DNA of 64,000 bases from Adhaeribacter terrigena (GTDB lineage: Bacteria; Bacteroidota; Bacteroidia; Cytophagales; Hymenobacteraceae): contig NZ_JAEHFX010000003.1 in assembly GCF_016623615.1 (NCBI RefSeq), positions 186,001-250,000 on the forward strand, written 5' to 3'. Below the pieces are notes generated by a model. The model saw only the letters and a list, made by a program, of their open reading frames with translations, did not search any database and was not told where the DNA came from. Shown piece after piece: positions 26,470 to 36,719 of the stretch (positions are counted from its first letter, which is position 1; every line of letters starts with the position of its first letter). Made by a program: the position numbers and the translations under genes.

Positions 26470-27882
26470 ATGAAGAAATTAGATAAACTTATTCTTTCGT
26501 CCTTTTTCGGGCCGTTCTTTTTAACCCTGGCCATTGCGGAGTTTATTCTGCTTACGCAATACATGCTCAAATACCTCGACGACCTGGTGGGCAAGGACCT
26601 GGGCTTTGCCGTAATTGTGGAGTTGCTCATGTATTTCAGCATGAACATGCTGCCGGTTGCGCTGCCGCTGGCAGTATTGCTTTCCTCGCTCATGACCTTC
26701 GGCAATCTGGGCGAACACATGGAGCTTACGGCTATTAAAACTTCCGGCATTTCGCTGGTGCGTACGCTGCTGCCCATTTTTGTATTTACTATCTTTATTT
26801 CCGGCTTTGCGTTTTTCTTTAACAACAACATTGTTCCGAAAGCTAACCTGAAAGCGTATAGTTTACTGTGGGATATCCGGCAGAAAAAACCTTCGTTAGA
26901 TCTGAGGGAAGGTTCTTTTTACAACGGTATTCCGGGTTACAGCATTAAAGTAGGCAAAAAATACGGCGACGGGCAGACGCTGGGCGACGTGATCATTTAC
27001 GACCATACCCAGGGACGGGGCAACACCGCCGTTATTCTGGCCGATTCCGGCATCATGACTACTAAATTCGATGATAAATATTTGTCTATTGAGCTATTTA
27101 AGGGGAAAACCTTTGTGGAAGAAGCCAACGAGAATTTGCGCGACGACGGCACGCCGTTCGTAAGGCAGAGCTTTAAAGAGAACCGCATCATGTTCAATTT
27201 ATCGTCTTTTAACCTGGACCGTACCCGCGAAGAGTTGTTTGCCGAAAATAAGATGATGAAGAATATCGGTCAGCTGAAATACGTTACCGATTCGCTGCAG
27301 CGCCAGAACGTACGCGAAAGCAAGCTGGTTTCTACCAATATCACGCCTTATTATACCTATTTCCGCTCCACGCAGCCCGTAGTGGGCGATAAGCCGCTTC
27401 CGGCCGATGCTAAAATTGAAAAGGAAATTCCGGAAGTAAACCAGGCTATTCTGCAAACGGCAACCAATAAGGCGCGTAACCTGCGGAGTTTCACGCAGAG
27501 TTTTGTAGAGCGCCTGCAGAATACCAAGCGCGAAACCAATAATTTCGAGATCGAAATCTACCGCAAATACACGCAGTCGGCGGCGTGTTTAATCATGTTT
27601 TTGATCGGGGCGCCGCTGGGGGCTATTATTAAGAAAGGCGGCCTGGGCGTTCCGGTGCTTATTTCCATTTTGTTTTTTATTACGTTTTACGTGCTTTCTA
27701 TTCTGGGCGAAAAATGGGGCCGGGAAGGTTTGCTGCCGGTAGGGCAGGGCATGTGGATGGCGAATCTGATCTTACTACCGATCGGATTATTTTTCCTCTA
27801 CCAGGCCCGCAACGATTCTGCCTTGCTGGAAGTGGATATGTATCGCCGTATTATTAATAAACTGAAACGGAATAAATTGTAA
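26470..27882 (+). CDS. LptF/LptG-family permease (YjgP/YjgQ)
   Basis: 470 aa. Two transmembrane pairs at the N-terminus (MKKLDKLILSSFFGPFFLTL to about residue 125), a periplasmic jellyroll-like domain (~130-370), and three C-terminal helices (AACLIMFLIGAPLGAIIKKG, LISILFFITFYVL, WMANLILLPIGLFFLY). This is the layout of the LPS-export permeases, which pass LPS from the LptB ATPase to LptC. Bacteroidota encode unlinked copies, so F versus G cannot be assigned. Two TAGCG elements follow it (27905-27937 and 27956-27986). Confidence 0.88.
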   Translation: MKKLDKLILSSFFGPFFLTLAIAEFILLTQYMLKYLDDLVGKDLGFAVIVELLMYFSMNMLPVALPLAVLLSSLMTFGNLGEHMELTAIKTSGISLVRTLLPIFVFTIFISGFAFFFNNNIVPKANLKAYSLLWDIRQKKPSLDLREGSFYNGIPGYSIKVGKKYGDGQTLGDVIIYDHTQGRGNTAVILADSGIMTTKFDDKYLSIELFKGKTFVEEANENLRDDGTPFVRQSFKENRIMFNLSSFNLDRTREELFAENKMMKNIGQLKYVTDSLQRQNVRESKLVSTNITPYYTYFRSTQPVVGDKPLPADAKIEKEIPEVNQAILQTATNKARNLRSFTQSFVERLQNTKRETNNFEIEIYRKYTQSAACLIMFLIGAPLGAIIKKGGLGVPVLISILFFITFYVLSILGEKWGREGLLPVGQGMWMANLILLPIGLFFLYQARNDSALLEVDMYRRIINKLKRNKL

Positions 27883-27904
27883 TTCTTTAACTGGAACGGC
27901 CTTC

Positions 27905-27986
27905 GACTTTTTTGTGCTCAAACCATAGCGTTTTTTTGTTAGGAAGTTCTCTGCAGACTTTTTAAGGCTGAAAACATAGCGTTTTT
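27905..27986 (+). repeat. Two tandem TAGCG elements
   Basis: 27905-27937 is GACTTTTTTGTGC, then TCAAACCATAGCGTTTTT. 27956-27986 is GACTTTTTAAGGC, then TGAAAACATAGCGTTTTT. These are among the closest copies to the forward consensus, in the same orientation, 50 bp apart. Confidence 0.8.
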
Positions 27987-28068
27987 AGAAAACATGCAGG
28001 GTCTGGAGCATTTACGGGTTTTTTAATATATATCCGAAAAAATATTTTAGAATTCCTGAAATTCTCTT

Positions 28069-28076
28069 TACCTTTG
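28069..28076 (+). promoter_or_regulatory. Promoter -7 box of rpsO
   Basis: TACCTTTG exactly fits TAnnTTTG; a weak -33-like TTTTAG lies about 20 bp upstream. It would give a leader of roughly 40 nt before the rpsO ATG. Confidence 0.6.
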
Positions 28077-28121
28077 CACTTTCATAAATAAATAGCTGCA
28101 CAATAAAATTTCTTTAAATTC

Positions 28122-28397
28122 ATGAAATTAACAACTGAAACTAAAAAAGAACTTTTTGCGAAAAGCGGTTTTAACAAGACAGCCACTGACACTGGCTCAC
28201 CGGAATCTCAGATTGCCTTGTTTACCCATCGCATTAGCCACCTTACAGATCACCTGAAGGAAAACAAAAAAGATTTTTCTACCCGCTTAAGCTTATTGAA
28301 ACTGGTAGGTAAAAGAAGAAGATTGCTGAACTACTTATACAAAAACGATATCAGCCGTTACCGCTCGATCATCGCTGAGTTAGGTATCAGAAAGTAA
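28122..28397 (+). CDS. rpsO: 30S ribosomal protein S15
   Basis: 91 aa, near the standard 89. It has [41 protein letters not shown] and [21 protein letters not shown], the conserved rRNA-binding helices. It lies upstream of pnp as in most bacteria but is separated from it by a strong terminator and a new promoter box. Confidence 0.97.
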   Translation: MKLTTETKKELFAKSGFNKTATDTGSPESQIALFTHRISHLTDHLKENKKDFSTRLSLLKLVGKRRRLLNYLYKNDISRYRSIIAELGIRK

Positions 28398-28406
28398 TAT
28401 AAATGA

Positions 28407-28448
28407 AAAGATCAGGGAATTCCATAAACGAATTCCCTGATCTTTTTT
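28407..28448 (+). terminator. Terminator between rpsO and pnp
   Basis: GATCAGGGAATTC (28410-28422) pairs exactly with GAATTCCCTGATC (28430-28442), followed by TTTTTT. In E. coli the same junction is an RNase III processing site; here it looks like an intrinsic terminator. Confidence 0.85.
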
Positions 28449-28501
28449 AGTGCCCGGCCGTTGCCACAAATAACGCGCCAAACGCAAAATTGCCAAAGGG
28501 G

Positions 28502-28509
28502 TAATTTTG
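28502..28509 (+). promoter_or_regulatory. Promoter -7 box of pnp
   Basis: TAATTTTG exactly fits TAnnTTTG, 25 bp before ATG 28534. The frame's first possible TTG (28507) overlaps this box, which argues for ATG 28534 as the true start. Confidence 0.55.
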
Positions 28510-28533
28510 TTTTTAGATGCAAATGATATAAAG

Positions 28534-30681
28534 ATGTCGTACAACGCAATTAACAAAACCATTATCATGGCCGACGGCCGTGAGATCAGTATTGAAACCG
28601 GCAAACTTGCCAAACAAGCCGATGGCTCGGTAGTAGTAAGAATGGGCAACACTATGTTGCTGGCTACCGTGGTTTCTTCGCCTACAGCCAAAGAAGGCGT
28701 AGATTTTCTGCCGCTTTCGGTAGATTACCAGGAAAAATTCGCTTCCTCGGGTAAAATTCCCGGCGGTTTCCTGAAAAGAGAAGCGCGTCTTTCTGACTAC
28801 GAGATCCTGATCTCCCGTTTGGTTGACCGGATTCTCCGCCCGATGTTCCCGGAAGATTACCACGCTGACACGCAGGTAATGATCAACCTGATCTCTGCGG
28901 ATTCTGAAGTATTGCCGGACGCGCTGGCTGCTTTAGCCGCTTCGGCCGCCCTGGCCGTTTCCGATATTCCTTTCAACGGCCCGATCTCTGAAGTACGCGT
29001 TGCCCGCATCGATGGACAGTTCGTGGTAAACCCGAAAACCTCTGACATTGCCCGTGCGGATATTGAACTGATCGTAGGTGCTTCTTACGACAGCGTGGCG
29101 ATGGTAGAAGGCGAGATGAACGAAGTTTCCGAAGCTGAAATGCTGGAAGCCATTAAAGTTGCCCACGAAGCCATTAAAATTCAGTGCAAAGCGCAGATGG
29201 AGCTGGCCGAAATGGTTGGCAAAACCACCAAGCGCGAATACTCGCACGAAAGCCATAACGAAGAATTACGCGAGCGCATCAAGCGTGAACTATACGACAA
29301 AGCTTACGCGGCTGCTAAATTAGCGAACCCGAACAAGGCCGAGCGTAAAAAAGCATTCTCTGCCCCTAAAGCTGAATTCGTTGAGTCTTTAGGCGACGAT
29401 CATACTTACGATGCCGGCATGATCAGCACGTATTACCACGATGTTGAGAAAGAAGCCGTACGCAACATGATCCTGAACGATCGCGTGCGTCTGGATGGCC
29501 GGAAACTGGATGAAATCCGTCCGATCTGGTCTGAAGTGAATTACCTGCCTTCTACCCACGGTTCTGCAGTCTTTACCCGCGGCGAAACCCAGTCATTAAC
29601 TACCGTTACTTTAGGTACCAAACTGGATGAGCAGCTGATCGACAGCGCCATGGTTTCGGGCACGAACAAATTCATGCTGCATTACAATTTCCCGGGTTAT
29701 TCTACCGGTGAAGTGAAGCCAAACCGTGGCCCTGGACGCCGCGAAGTTGGTCATGGTAACTTAGCCATGCGTGCACTGAAAAAAGTGCTGCCTTCGGCCG
29801 AAGAAAATCCATATACTATCCGGATTGTTTCTGATATCCTGGAGTCGAACGGTTCATCTTCTATGGCTACGGTTTGCGCAGGTTCGCTTGCGCTGATGGA
29901 TGCCGGGGTGAAGATCAAAGCACCGGTTTCAGGTATTGCCATGGGTTTAATTACCGATATGGAAACGGGTAAATTTGCCGTGCTTTCCGATATTCTGGGC
30001 GATGAAGACCACTTAGGTGATATGGACTTTAAAGTGACCGGTACCAAAGTCGGCATCACGGCTTGCCAGATGGACATTAAAGTGCAGGGCTTATCGTACG
30101 AAGTGCTTACGCAGGCGTTAGAGCAGGCCAAAGCAGGTCGTTTGCATATCCTGGGCGAAATGGAGAAAACCATTGCTGCCCCGGCTGCCGATTACAAACC
30201 ACACACGCCACGTTCTTACAACATCATCATCGATAAAGAATTTATTGGTGCGGTGATCGGACCAGGCGGTAAAGTGATTCAGCAGATCCAGAAAGATACC
30301 GGCGCTACCATCATTATCGAAGAGAAAAATGAGAAAGGCCACGTAAACATTTTCGCTACGAACCAGAAGAACATGGACGATGCGGTTAGCCGGATCAAAG
30401 CCATTGTAGCGGTTCCGGAAATTGGCGACGTGTACACCGGTAAAGTGAAATCGATCCAGCCGTACGGCGCTTTCGTAGAATTTATGGCGGGCAAAGATGG
30501 CTTGCTGCATATCTCGGAAGTGAAGCACGAACGTCTGGAAAGCCTGGAAGGCGTGCTGGAGATCGGCGAAGAAATTCAGGTTAAACTGATGGACGTTGAT
30601 AAGAAGACCGGCAAGTTTAAACTTTCGCGCAAGGCTTTATTGCCAAAGCCGGAAAAACAGTCTGAGCAAGCTTCTCAATAA
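28534..30681 (+). CDS. pnp: Polyribonucleotide nucleotidyltransferase (PNPase)
   Basis: About 715 aa from ATG 28534 ([20 protein letters not shown]). Two RNase PH domains: the first has [16 protein letters not shown]; the second has [34 protein letters not shown] and [15 protein letters not shown]. Then KH ([20 protein letters not shown]) and S1 ([17 protein letters not shown]) domains. It degrades RNA 3'-5' with phosphate and can polymerise tails. The frame continues upstream to a TTG at 28507, but that overlaps the promoter box. Confidence 0.97.
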   Translation: MSYNAINKTIIMADGREISIETGKLAKQADGSVVVRMGNTMLLATVVSSPTAKEGVDFLPLSVDYQEKFASSGKIPGGFLKREARLSDYEILISRLVDRILRPMFPEDYHADTQVMINLISADSEVLPDALAALAASAALAVSDIPFNGPISEVRVARIDGQFVVNPKTSDIARADIELIVGASYDSVAMVEGEMNEVSEAEMLEAIKVAHEAIKIQCKAQMELAEMVGKTTKREYSHESHNEELRERIKRELYDKAYAAAKLANPNKAERKKAFSAPKAEFVESLGDDHTYDAGMISTYYHDVEKEAVRNMILNDRVRLDGRKLDEIRPIWSEVNYLPSTHGSAVFTRGETQSLTTVTLGTKLDEQLIDSAMVSGTNKFMLHYNFPGYSTGEVKPNRGPGRREVGHGNLAMRALKKVLPSAEENPYTIRIVSDILESNGSSSMATVCAGSLALMDAGVKIKAPVSGIAMGLITDMETGKFAVLSDILGDEDHLGDMDFKVTGTKVGITACQMDIKVQGLSYEVLTQALEQAKAGRLHILGEMEKTIAAPAADYKPHTPRSYNIIIDKEFIGAVIGPGGKVIQQIQKDTGATIIIEEKNEKGHVNIFATNQKNMDDAVSRIKAIVAVPEIGDVYTGKVKSIQPYGAFVEFMAGKDGLLHISEVKHERLESLEGVLEIGEEIQVKLMDVDKKTGKFKLSRKALLPKPEKQSEQASQ

Positions 30682-30684
30682 TTT

Positions 30685-30765
30685 AATAACAACAACTGGA
30701 AAGGTACATCTGCTTCGGCGGTTGTACCTTTAGCAGTTTTTTGCCCGTTTTCCCTGGCGTTTTTT
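30685..30765 (+). terminator. Terminator after pnp, merged with a TAGCG-like element
   Basis: AACTGGAAAGGTAC pairs with GTACCTTTAGCAGTT around a GC-rich loop, followed by a T-run. The T-run begins a divergent forward TAGCG element at 30734-30765 (AGTTTTTTGCCC, then GTTTTCCCTGGCGTTTTTT). Confidence 0.7.
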
Positions 30766-30871
30766 ATTTATGGCCGGTACCGAACTTTTGGTGCGGGCTT
30801 CTGCGTTAAGAATGAAACCGGAAACGATTTTACCATTATAAATAAAATAATATTTTTAGAGCAATACCCCA

Positions 30872-31735
30872 ATGAGACAACTCAAGATCAGTAAGCAAAT
30901 TACTAACCGCGAAAGCCAGTCGCTGGATAAATACCTGCAGGAAATTGGTAAAGTGGATTTGCTTACGCCTGACGAAGAAGTAACGTTAGCGCAGCGGATA
31001 AAAGAAGGGGACCAGTTTGCGCTGGAAAAACTAACCAAAGCGAACTTACGTTTCGTGGTTTCGGTAGCCAAACAGTACCAAAACCAGGGCTTATCGTTGG
31101 GAGATTTAATTAACGAAGGAAACTTAGGTCTGATCAAAGCGGCCAAACGTTTTGACGAAACCCGTGGTTTTAAATTCATTTCTTACGCCGTTTGGTGGAT
31201 CCGCCAATCTATTCTGCAGGCTTTGGCCGAACAGAGCCGTATTGTGCGTTTGCCCCTGAACCGTGTAGGTTCCCTGAATAAAATTTCCAAATCTTTCTCT
31301 GAACTGGAGCAGAAATTTGAGCGCGAGCCTTCTCCGGAAGAAATTGCCGAGGTTTTAGAATTAACCACTTCCGAAGTAGTTGATACCCTGAAGATCTCCG
31401 GCCGCCACGTATCAGTAGATGCACCTTTTGTGCAAGGGGAAGAAAACCGTTTATTAGACGTACTCGAAAACGAAGACGAAGAATCGCCGGATACCGGTTT
31501 GATGAACGACTCGTTGCGCAAAGAAGTGCAGCGTGCTTTATCTACTTTAACCAAACGTGAAGCCGACGTAATTACGCTTTACTTTGGTTTGAACGGTGAG
31601 CATTCCTTAACGCTGGAAGAGATCGGGGAGAAGTTCAATTTAACCCGTGAGCGCGTACGCCAGATCAAAGAAAAAGCGATCCGCCGTTTACGCCACACTT
31701 CCCGCAGCAAAGCCCTGAAACCGTATTTAGGTTAA
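30872..31735 (+). CDS. rpoD: Primary RNA polymerase sigma factor (RpoD/SigA type)
   Basis: 287 aa, short because region 1.1 and the non-conserved region are missing, as is normal in Bacteroidota. Region 1.2 ([19 protein letters not shown]), region 2 ([20 protein letters not shown], then [20 protein letters not shown] and [17 protein letters not shown]), region 3 and region 4 with a helix-turn-helix ([20 protein letters not shown]). It directs transcription from the TAnnTTTG promoters noted in this window. Starts at ATG 30872 ([20 protein letters not shown]). Confidence 0.95.
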   Translation: MRQLKISKQITNRESQSLDKYLQEIGKVDLLTPDEEVTLAQRIKEGDQFALEKLTKANLRFVVSVAKQYQNQGLSLGDLINEGNLGLIKAAKRFDETRGFKFISYAVWWIRQSILQALAEQSRIVRLPLNRVGSLNKISKSFSELEQKFEREPSPEEIAEVLELTTSEVVDTLKISGRHVSVDAPFVQGEENRLLDVLENEDEESPDTGLMNDSLRKEVQRALSTLTKREADVITLYFGLNGEHSLTLEEIGEKFNLTRERVRQIKEKAIRRLRHTSRSKALKPYLG

Positions 31736-32045
31736 TCAAAAACGGTAGCAATATTACCCGAAAAACCCGGCCGCAATGTCGGGTTTTTTTATGTCCTGAT
31801 TTTGGGAAAGCCTTTTGGAAGTGAGACGCTGTTTTGCGTCTTTCTTTGTGGCAGAAAACCTAAAATGCTATTCTCAGGAATGTTCGCAAACCTAAAAAAA
31901 GATGCAGAATATGGCCACTTTAGCGGATTGTTAAGGTTAAAACGCTAGGGTAAAAGCCAGAAAAAGTGTGAAGGAAACCGGATAATGCCGGAAGGTTTCG
32001 CATTAATTTGTAATATTGTAATTGAAAGAATTACCAAACACGATA
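31736..32045. repeat. rpoD-trxB intergenic region: two TAGCG elements and a terminator
   Basis: A reverse element at 31738-31766 starts within 3 bp of the rpoD stop. Its tail runs into a terminator: AAAAACCCG (31761-31769) pairs with CGGGTTTTT (31780-31788). A small hairpin AGACGC/GCGTCT lies at 31824-31841. A second reverse element lies at 31939-31968 (AAAACGCTAGGGT, then AAAAGCCAGAAAAAGTG). No ORF was seen. Confidence 0.7.
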
Positions 32046-32987
32046 ATGACTGAAACAGAACACGTTAAATGTTTAATAATAGGTTCAGGACCAGCAGGTT
32101 ATACTGCAGCAATTTATGCTTCCCGCGCTAATTTATTCCCCGTTCTTTACCAGGGCCTGCAGCCCGGCGGGCAGCTTACTATAACCAACGACGTTGAGAA
32201 TTACCCTGGTTATCCGGATGGGATTAACGGCCCGCAGATGATGGAAGACTTTAAAAAGCAGGCAGAGCGTTTTGGCACTGATGTGCGCTACGGTATTGCT
32301 ACAGAAGTAGATTTCAGCGGCAAACCCCATAAAGTAACCATCGACGGCAATAAAGTGATTACGGCCGATACGGTAATTATTTCTACCGGCGCTTCGGCTA
32401 AGTGGCTGGGGCTGGAATCGGAAGCGCGCTTGAACGGCAACGGTGTTTCGGCTTGTGCGGTTTGCGATGGTTTCTTTTACCGCGGCCAGGACGTAGCCAT
32501 TGTAGGCGCCGGCGATACCGCTGCCGAAGAAGCTACTTACCTGGCAAACCTGTGCAAGAAAGTGTACATGATCGTGCGCCGTCACGAAATGAAAGCTTCC
32601 GTGATCATGCAGGAACGCGTAAAAAATACGCCGAATATTGAGGTGCTGTGGAATACCGTAACCGACGAGATTTTAGGTACGGATGTTGTAAATGCCGTAC
32701 GCGTAAAAAATCTGGTAACCAACGAAATGCGCGAAATCCCGGTGCAGGGATTTTTTGTTGCGATCGGTCACCAGCCCAATTCCGACATATTTAAGAAATA
32801 CCTGGAGCATGACGAAAACGGGTATCTGCGAACAATTCCCGGAACTTCTAAAACCAACATCGACGGCGTTTTTGCCTGCGGCGATGTACAGGATTTTATG
32901 TACCGCCAGGCTGTAACCGCTGCCGGTTCGGGTTGTATGGCTGCGCTTGATGCTGAACGTTACCTAGCTGCTCAGGGAATTCATTAA
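32046..32987 (+). CDS. trxB: Thioredoxin-disulfide reductase
   Basis: 313 aa from ATG 32046 (a TTG 24 bp upstream is less likely). FAD-binding GSGPAGYTAAIYASRA near the N-terminus, the redox-active CAVCDGFFY (CxxC), NADPH-binding GAGDTAAEEATYLA, and the terminal FAD site GVFACGDVQDFMYRQAVTAAG. It reduces thioredoxin with NADPH in the cytoplasm. It stands apart from trxA. Family length is normal (~310-320). Confidence 0.96.
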   Translation: MTETEHVKCLIIGSGPAGYTAAIYASRANLFPVLYQGLQPGGQLTITNDVENYPGYPDGINGPQMMEDFKKQAERFGTDVRYGIATEVDFSGKPHKVTIDGNKVITADTVIISTGASAKWLGLESEARLNGNGVSACAVCDGFFYRGQDVAIVGAGDTAAEEATYLANLCKKVYMIVRRHEMKASVIMQERVKNTPNIEVLWNTVTDEILGTDVVNAVRVKNLVTNEMREIPVQGFFVAIGHQPNSDIFKKYLEHDENGYLRTIPGTSKTNIDGVFACGDVQDFMYRQAVTAAGSGCMAALDAERYLAAQGIH

Positions 32988-33101
32988 TTGAAATCTGGTT
33001 TAAAGCATACTAAGAAATTTGTGTTACCAGTTGTAATGCAAAGCTTAAAACCACAATGCTAACGGCGCCGGATCTTTCCCGGGGCTTATTAAATCTATTA
33101 A

Positions 33102-34208
33102 ATGCAAACTTATTCTGCCCGCTTAACCTTACTTCTTTTACTGATGCTATGCAGTTTTTCTGTTTTGGCGCAGGGAAAGAAACCACCTGTTAAACCCACT
33201 CCGGCTAAAAACACGCCCAAATCCCGGAAAGATATGTTCAAGATCAAAGCGCCGAAAATTCAATACGTGCGCCCCGATACGGCCATTCTGGTGGAATACG
33301 ACGAATTTCCGGAAGATTCATCTGATGCGGAAAATTCGGTGTTTTTTAACCCGAGCAAACAACTTTCCATTGTAAGCGAAGATACCTCCACGCTCGATCT
33401 GGGTGAACAGCAGATCGTGGAAATGTCGGAAGAAGTGCTTATAGACAGTACCTGGATTAAAGTGGCCGGCTATTATGCCATCTGGGATACGCACAACATT
33501 AACCCGTACCGCAAAGACGGTCGCAATATTAAAGATACGCTGCACATTCACCTGGAAGAACCCGAGAAAAAGCGTTTCGCTAAAATGCCTTTAGAGAAAA
33601 CCCCGATCACCTCTGATTTTGGTTTCCGGGGTTACCGCTGGCATTATGGAACGGATATAGACCTGAATACCGGCGATACCATTTATGCAGCTTTCGATGG
33701 GGTGATCCGGATCTCGAAATGGGATGGCGGCGGCTACGGTAATTATATTGTGGTGCGCCATTACAACGGCTTGGAAACGCTTTACGGACACATGTCGCGG
33801 CCATTGGTAAACGTGGGTACGTTTGTAAAAGCGGGCGAAGCAATTGGCTTAGGCGGCAGCACCGGTCGCAGTTCCGGTCCGCATTTACATTACGAAGTGC
33901 GTTACGAAGGCAACCCGATCGATCCGGAAAAAATTTATGATTTCCCGGATTATAAGCTGTTCGCTAAAGATTTTACCATTACTTCAGCGCTGTTCAATTA
34001 TTACAATTCGGCGCTGAAATACAAGAAAAGCGGAAGCCGGAACAGCGCCACGAGTGCCCGCCGCACCGCCTACCATAAAGTGCGCAGCGGCGATACGATC
34101 TCTGAAATTGCACGCAAGTACGGCGTGTCGCAGTCCCAGATCATGCGCCTGAACGGGATTTCAGGTAAAACCACCTTGAAATTAGGCCGTAGTTTACGCA
34201 TCCGTTAA
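33102..34208 (+). CDS. M23-family peptidoglycan endopeptidase with C-terminal LysM
   Basis: 368 aa. Signal peptide (residues 1-24, ending VLAQ), a linker region, then an M23/LytM domain (~165-280) with H181 and D185 in HYGTDIDL, LYGHMS, and H261-x-H263 in HLHYEVRYEG, so all zinc ligands are present. A LysM domain closes the protein (~325-368, HKVRSGDTISEIARKYGVSQ). It should cleave peptide crosslinks in the periplasm or outside. Placing LysM at the C-terminus after the peptidase is common in Bacteroidota. bshB1 follows after 20 bp, perhaps co-transcribed. Confidence 0.92.
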   Translation: MQTYSARLTLLLLLMLCSFSVLAQGKKPPVKPTPAKNTPKSRKDMFKIKAPKIQYVRPDTAILVEYDEFPEDSSDAENSVFFNPSKQLSIVSEDTSTLDLGEQQIVEMSEEVLIDSTWIKVAGYYAIWDTHNINPYRKDGRNIKDTLHIHLEEPEKKRFAKMPLEKTPITSDFGFRGYRWHYGTDIDLNTGDTIYAAFDGVIRISKWDGGGYGNYIVVRHYNGLETLYGHMSRPLVNVGTFVKAGEAIGLGGSTGRSSGPHLHYEVRYEGNPIDPEKIYDFPDYKLFAKDFTITSALFNYYNSALKYKKSGSRNSATSARRTAYHKVRSGDTISEIARKYGVSQSQIMRLNGISGKTTLKLGRSLRIR

Positions 34209-34228
34209 TAATTGCTAATTCTGAAACG

Positions 34229-34948
34229 ATGAAACTCGATATCCTGGCTTTTGCTGCTCACCCCGACGATGCTGAAATGTCCTGCGGCGGCACCTTGCTT
34301 TCGCATATTGCTATGGGTAAAAAAGTGGGCATTGTAGATCTTACGCGCGGCGAATTAGGCACTAGGGGAACCCCCGAGATCCGGGCTCAGGAAGCTGAAG
34401 CAGCTACCAGGATCATGGGAATTCATACGCGGGAAAACCTGGGCATGGCCGATGGCTTTTTCCGGAACGATCAGGAGCATCAGTTGAAAGTTATTCAGGC
34501 GATCAGAAAATATCAACCGGAAATTGTGCTGATGAATGCAATTTCTGACCGCCATTCCGATCATGGCCGGGGTTCAGTGCTGGTTTCGGAAAGTTGTTTT
34601 CTTTCGGGGTTGAAAATGATAGAAACGGTAGGGGATAATGGCGAAAAACAAGCGGCTTGGCGCCCGAAAAACATGTACCATTACATTCAGGACCGCCGAC
34701 ATACGCCCGATCTGGTAGTCGATATTTCGGCGCATTGGGAAAAGAAAGCGGAAGCCATAAAAGCGTTCCGTTCGCAGTTCTTCGACCCGAACAGCAATGA
34801 ACCAAATACCTATATTTCAAGCCCCGAGTTTATGAAATTCCTGGAAGCACGCGCCCGCGATTTTGGTCATTTAATAGGCGTGGAGTTTGGCGAAGGATAT
34901 ACAGTAGAACGGAATGTAGGCGTGAAAGATCTGTTCGATCTGGTATAA
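34229..34948 (+). CDS. bshB1: Bacillithiol biosynthesis deacetylase BshB1
   Basis: 239 aa, LmbE/PIG-L family zinc deacetylase. AHPDDAEMSCGG (residues 10-21) supplies zinc ligands, then TRGELGTRGT, NLGMADGFF and SDRHSDHG. It removes acetate from GlcNAc-malate to give GlcN-malate in bacillithiol synthesis, so the organism likely uses bacillithiol as low-molecular-weight thiol. bshA and bshC are not in this window. A TAGCG-like stretch (34622-34650) inside the gene is probably coincidence, as the encoded residues are family-conserved. Confidence 0.93.
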   Translation: MKLDILAFAAHPDDAEMSCGGTLLSHIAMGKKVGIVDLTRGELGTRGTPEIRAQEAEAATRIMGIHTRENLGMADGFFRNDQEHQLKVIQAIRKYQPEIVLMNAISDRHSDHGRGSVLVSESCFLSGLKMIETVGDNGEKQAAWRPKNMYHYIQDRRHTPDLVVDISAHWEKKAEAIKAFRSQFFDPNSNEPNTYISSPEFMKFLEARARDFGHLIGVEFGEGYTVERNVGVKDLFDLV

Positions 34949-35026
34949 TGTCTGTCGCAAGTTACGGTTGCGCCTAAACTTGCAGGATGGAAATAAAAGT
35001 TACGTTCATCAATCATAGATCTTTAA

Positions 35027-35060
35027 TAAAAAGCCCCGAAATTATTTCCGGGGCTTTTAC
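35027..35060 (+). terminator. Terminator after bshB1
   Basis: AAAAGCCCCG (35029-35038) pairs with CGGGGCTTTT (35049-35058). Its trailing ACTTTTT opens a forward TAGCG element at 35059-35087. Confidence 0.8.
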
Positions 35061-35180
35061 TTTTTAGGGCCAAAACCATAGCGTTTGCTAATAAAAAAAC
35101 CGGTGAGGTTTTTAAAACTTCACCGGTTAAAATTCAAAGTTATTTCCAGACTTTTTCAGTCTAAAACCATAGCGTTTTTT
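35059..35180 (+). repeat. Two TAGCG elements with a hairpin between them
   Basis: 35059-35087 is ACTTTTTAGGGC, then CAAAACCATAGCGTTTG. 35149-35180 is GACTTTTTCAGTC, then TAAAACCATAGCGTTTTTT, and it overlaps the accC stop codon (35179-35181). Between them AACCGGTGA (35098-35106) pairs with TCACCGGTT (35120-35128), a probable terminator for accC on the minus strand. Confidence 0.75.
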
Positions 35181-36678
35181 AGTTCAGGCGGTTCTTTTTC
35201 CAGTTCGATGTGGCTACGGCGGAAGCTTCGGCGTTGGCTTTTACGTCCGGCTTTTTCTTGTCCATGAGCAGGGCGGCTAAGGCAGCGGCAATTTCTACTT
35301 CATTGGTTTTGGTGTGCTCTTTCAGCACATCGGGCGTGAAATAACGCTCAATAAATTTAGTGTCGAAATTGCCGGAAACAAAGGCTTCGTGGGTAAGCAC
35401 GTATTTCCCGAACGATAACGTGGTTTCAATGCCCGTGATCTGGTATTCGTCGATGGCGCGGAGCATTTTTTCGATGGCTTCGTTGCGGTCTTTGCCAAAC
35501 GTTACCAGCTTAGCAATCATAGGGTCGTAGTAGATCGGAATTTCCATGCCCTCTTCAAAACCATCATCCACGCGCACGCCCAAGCCCTGCGGACGTTTGT
35601 ATTGTACTAATTTCCCGATGTCGGGCAGGAAGTTGTTTTTCGGATCTTCGGCGTAAACACGTAATTCCAACGAGTGGCCGTTGATTTTCAGGTCTTCCTG
35701 GTTAAACGCAAGCGGTTCGCCTTCGGCAATTTTGATCTGTTCCTTTACCAGGTCTAAACCAGTAATTTGTTCGGTAACCGGGTGCTCTACCTGCAGGCGT
35801 GTGTTCATTTCCAGGAAGTAGAAGTTCAGGTTCTCATCCATCAGGAATTCTACCGTGCCGGCACCGTAATAATTACAAGCTTTCGCTACGTCAACCGCGG
35901 CTTTACCCATGGCTTCGCGAATTTCGGGAGTTAAAACTGCCGACGGTGCTTCTTCAATTACTTTCTGGTGACGACGCTGAATAGAACATTCGCGCTCGAA
36001 TAAATGCACTATGTTGCCGTGCGTATCGCCCAAAACCTGGATCTCGATGTGGCGCGGCGAACCTACGTATTTCTCAATGAACACGGCGCCATCGCCAAAT
36101 GCAGAAACGGCTTCGGAAACGGCGGTGCGCATTTGCTCCTCAAAGCTTTCTTCGTCGTTCACAATGCGCATGCCTTTACCACCACCACCGGCGCTGGCTT
36201 TGATCAGGATCGGGAAACCGATTTCGGAAGCAATTCTTTTAGCGGCCGGAATATCGGTAATGGCTTCGGCGGTGCCGGGAACCATGGGAATGTTGTAATT
36301 GGCAACAGCAGCTTTAGCGGCCAGTTTGCTACCCATTAAGGTAATGGCTTCCGGCGATGGACCAATGAAGATCAGGCCGGAGGCTTTCACCATCTCAGCA
36401 AAACCAGCGTTCTCGGAAAGGAAACCGTAACCTGGGTGAATGGCATCTACACCAAGCTGCTTGCAAACTTCAATAATTTTATCGCCGCGTAAATAAGAGT
36501 CAGCAGATTTCGGGCCGCCCAGGCAAACGGCTTCGTCGGCGTAGCGTACGTGCAGCGCCTGACGGTCGGCTTCGGAGTAAACCGCTACCGTTTTAATGCC
36601 CATTTCTTTGGCCGAACGCATCACGCGCAAGGCAATTTCGCCGCGGTTGGCCACTAAAATTTTTCTGATTTTAGTCAT
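35179..36678 (-). CDS. accC: Acyl-CoA carboxylase biotin carboxylase subunit
   Basis: 499 aa. ATP-grasp enzyme: ILVANRGEIALRVMRSAKEM, HPGYGFLSENAGFA, the glycine-rich KASAGGGGKGMRIV, VEFLMDENLNFYFLEMNTRLQVEHPVTEQITG, and the C-terminal domain. It carboxylates biotin on its carrier protein, the first step of malonyl-CoA (or propionyl-CoA) carboxylation. It is about 50 residues longer than E. coli AccC, with a K/A-rich tail ending SNWKKNRLN; such tails are frequent in Bacteroidota. No accB or carboxyltransferase gene is adjacent. Confidence 0.92.
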   Translation of the reverse strand: MTKIRKILVANRGEIALRVMRSAKEMGIKTVAVYSEADRQALHVRYADEAVCLGGPKSADSYLRGDKIIEVCKQLGVDAIHPGYGFLSENAGFAEMVKASGLIFIGPSPEAITLMGSKLAAKAAVANYNIPMVPGTAEAITDIPAAKRIASEIGFPILIKASAGGGGKGMRIVNDEESFEEQMRTAVSEAVSAFGDGAVFIEKYVGSPRHIEIQVLGDTHGNIVHLFERECSIQRRHQKVIEEAPSAVLTPEIREAMGKAAVDVAKACNYYGAGTVEFLMDENLNFYFLEMNTRLQVEHPVTEQITGLDLVKEQIKIAEGEPLAFNQEDLKINGHSLELRVYAEDPKNNFLPDIGKLVQYKRPQGLGVRVDDGFEEGMEIPIYYDPMIAKLVTFGKDRNEAIEKMLRAIDEYQITGIETTLSFGKYVLTHEAFVSGNFDTKFIERYFTPDVLKEHTKTNEVEIAAALAALLMDKKKPDVKANAEASAVATSNWKKNRLN

Positions 36679-36719
36679 GCTATTTTTAATGAAAACTCAG
36701 TTCTGAATGAAGTTTCAAA

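Noticed and set aside
34622-34650. TAGCG-like sequence inside bshB1
   Set aside because: The match is partial and the encoded residues (IETVGDNGEKQAAW) fit the family at that point, so chance similarity is more likely than insertion.
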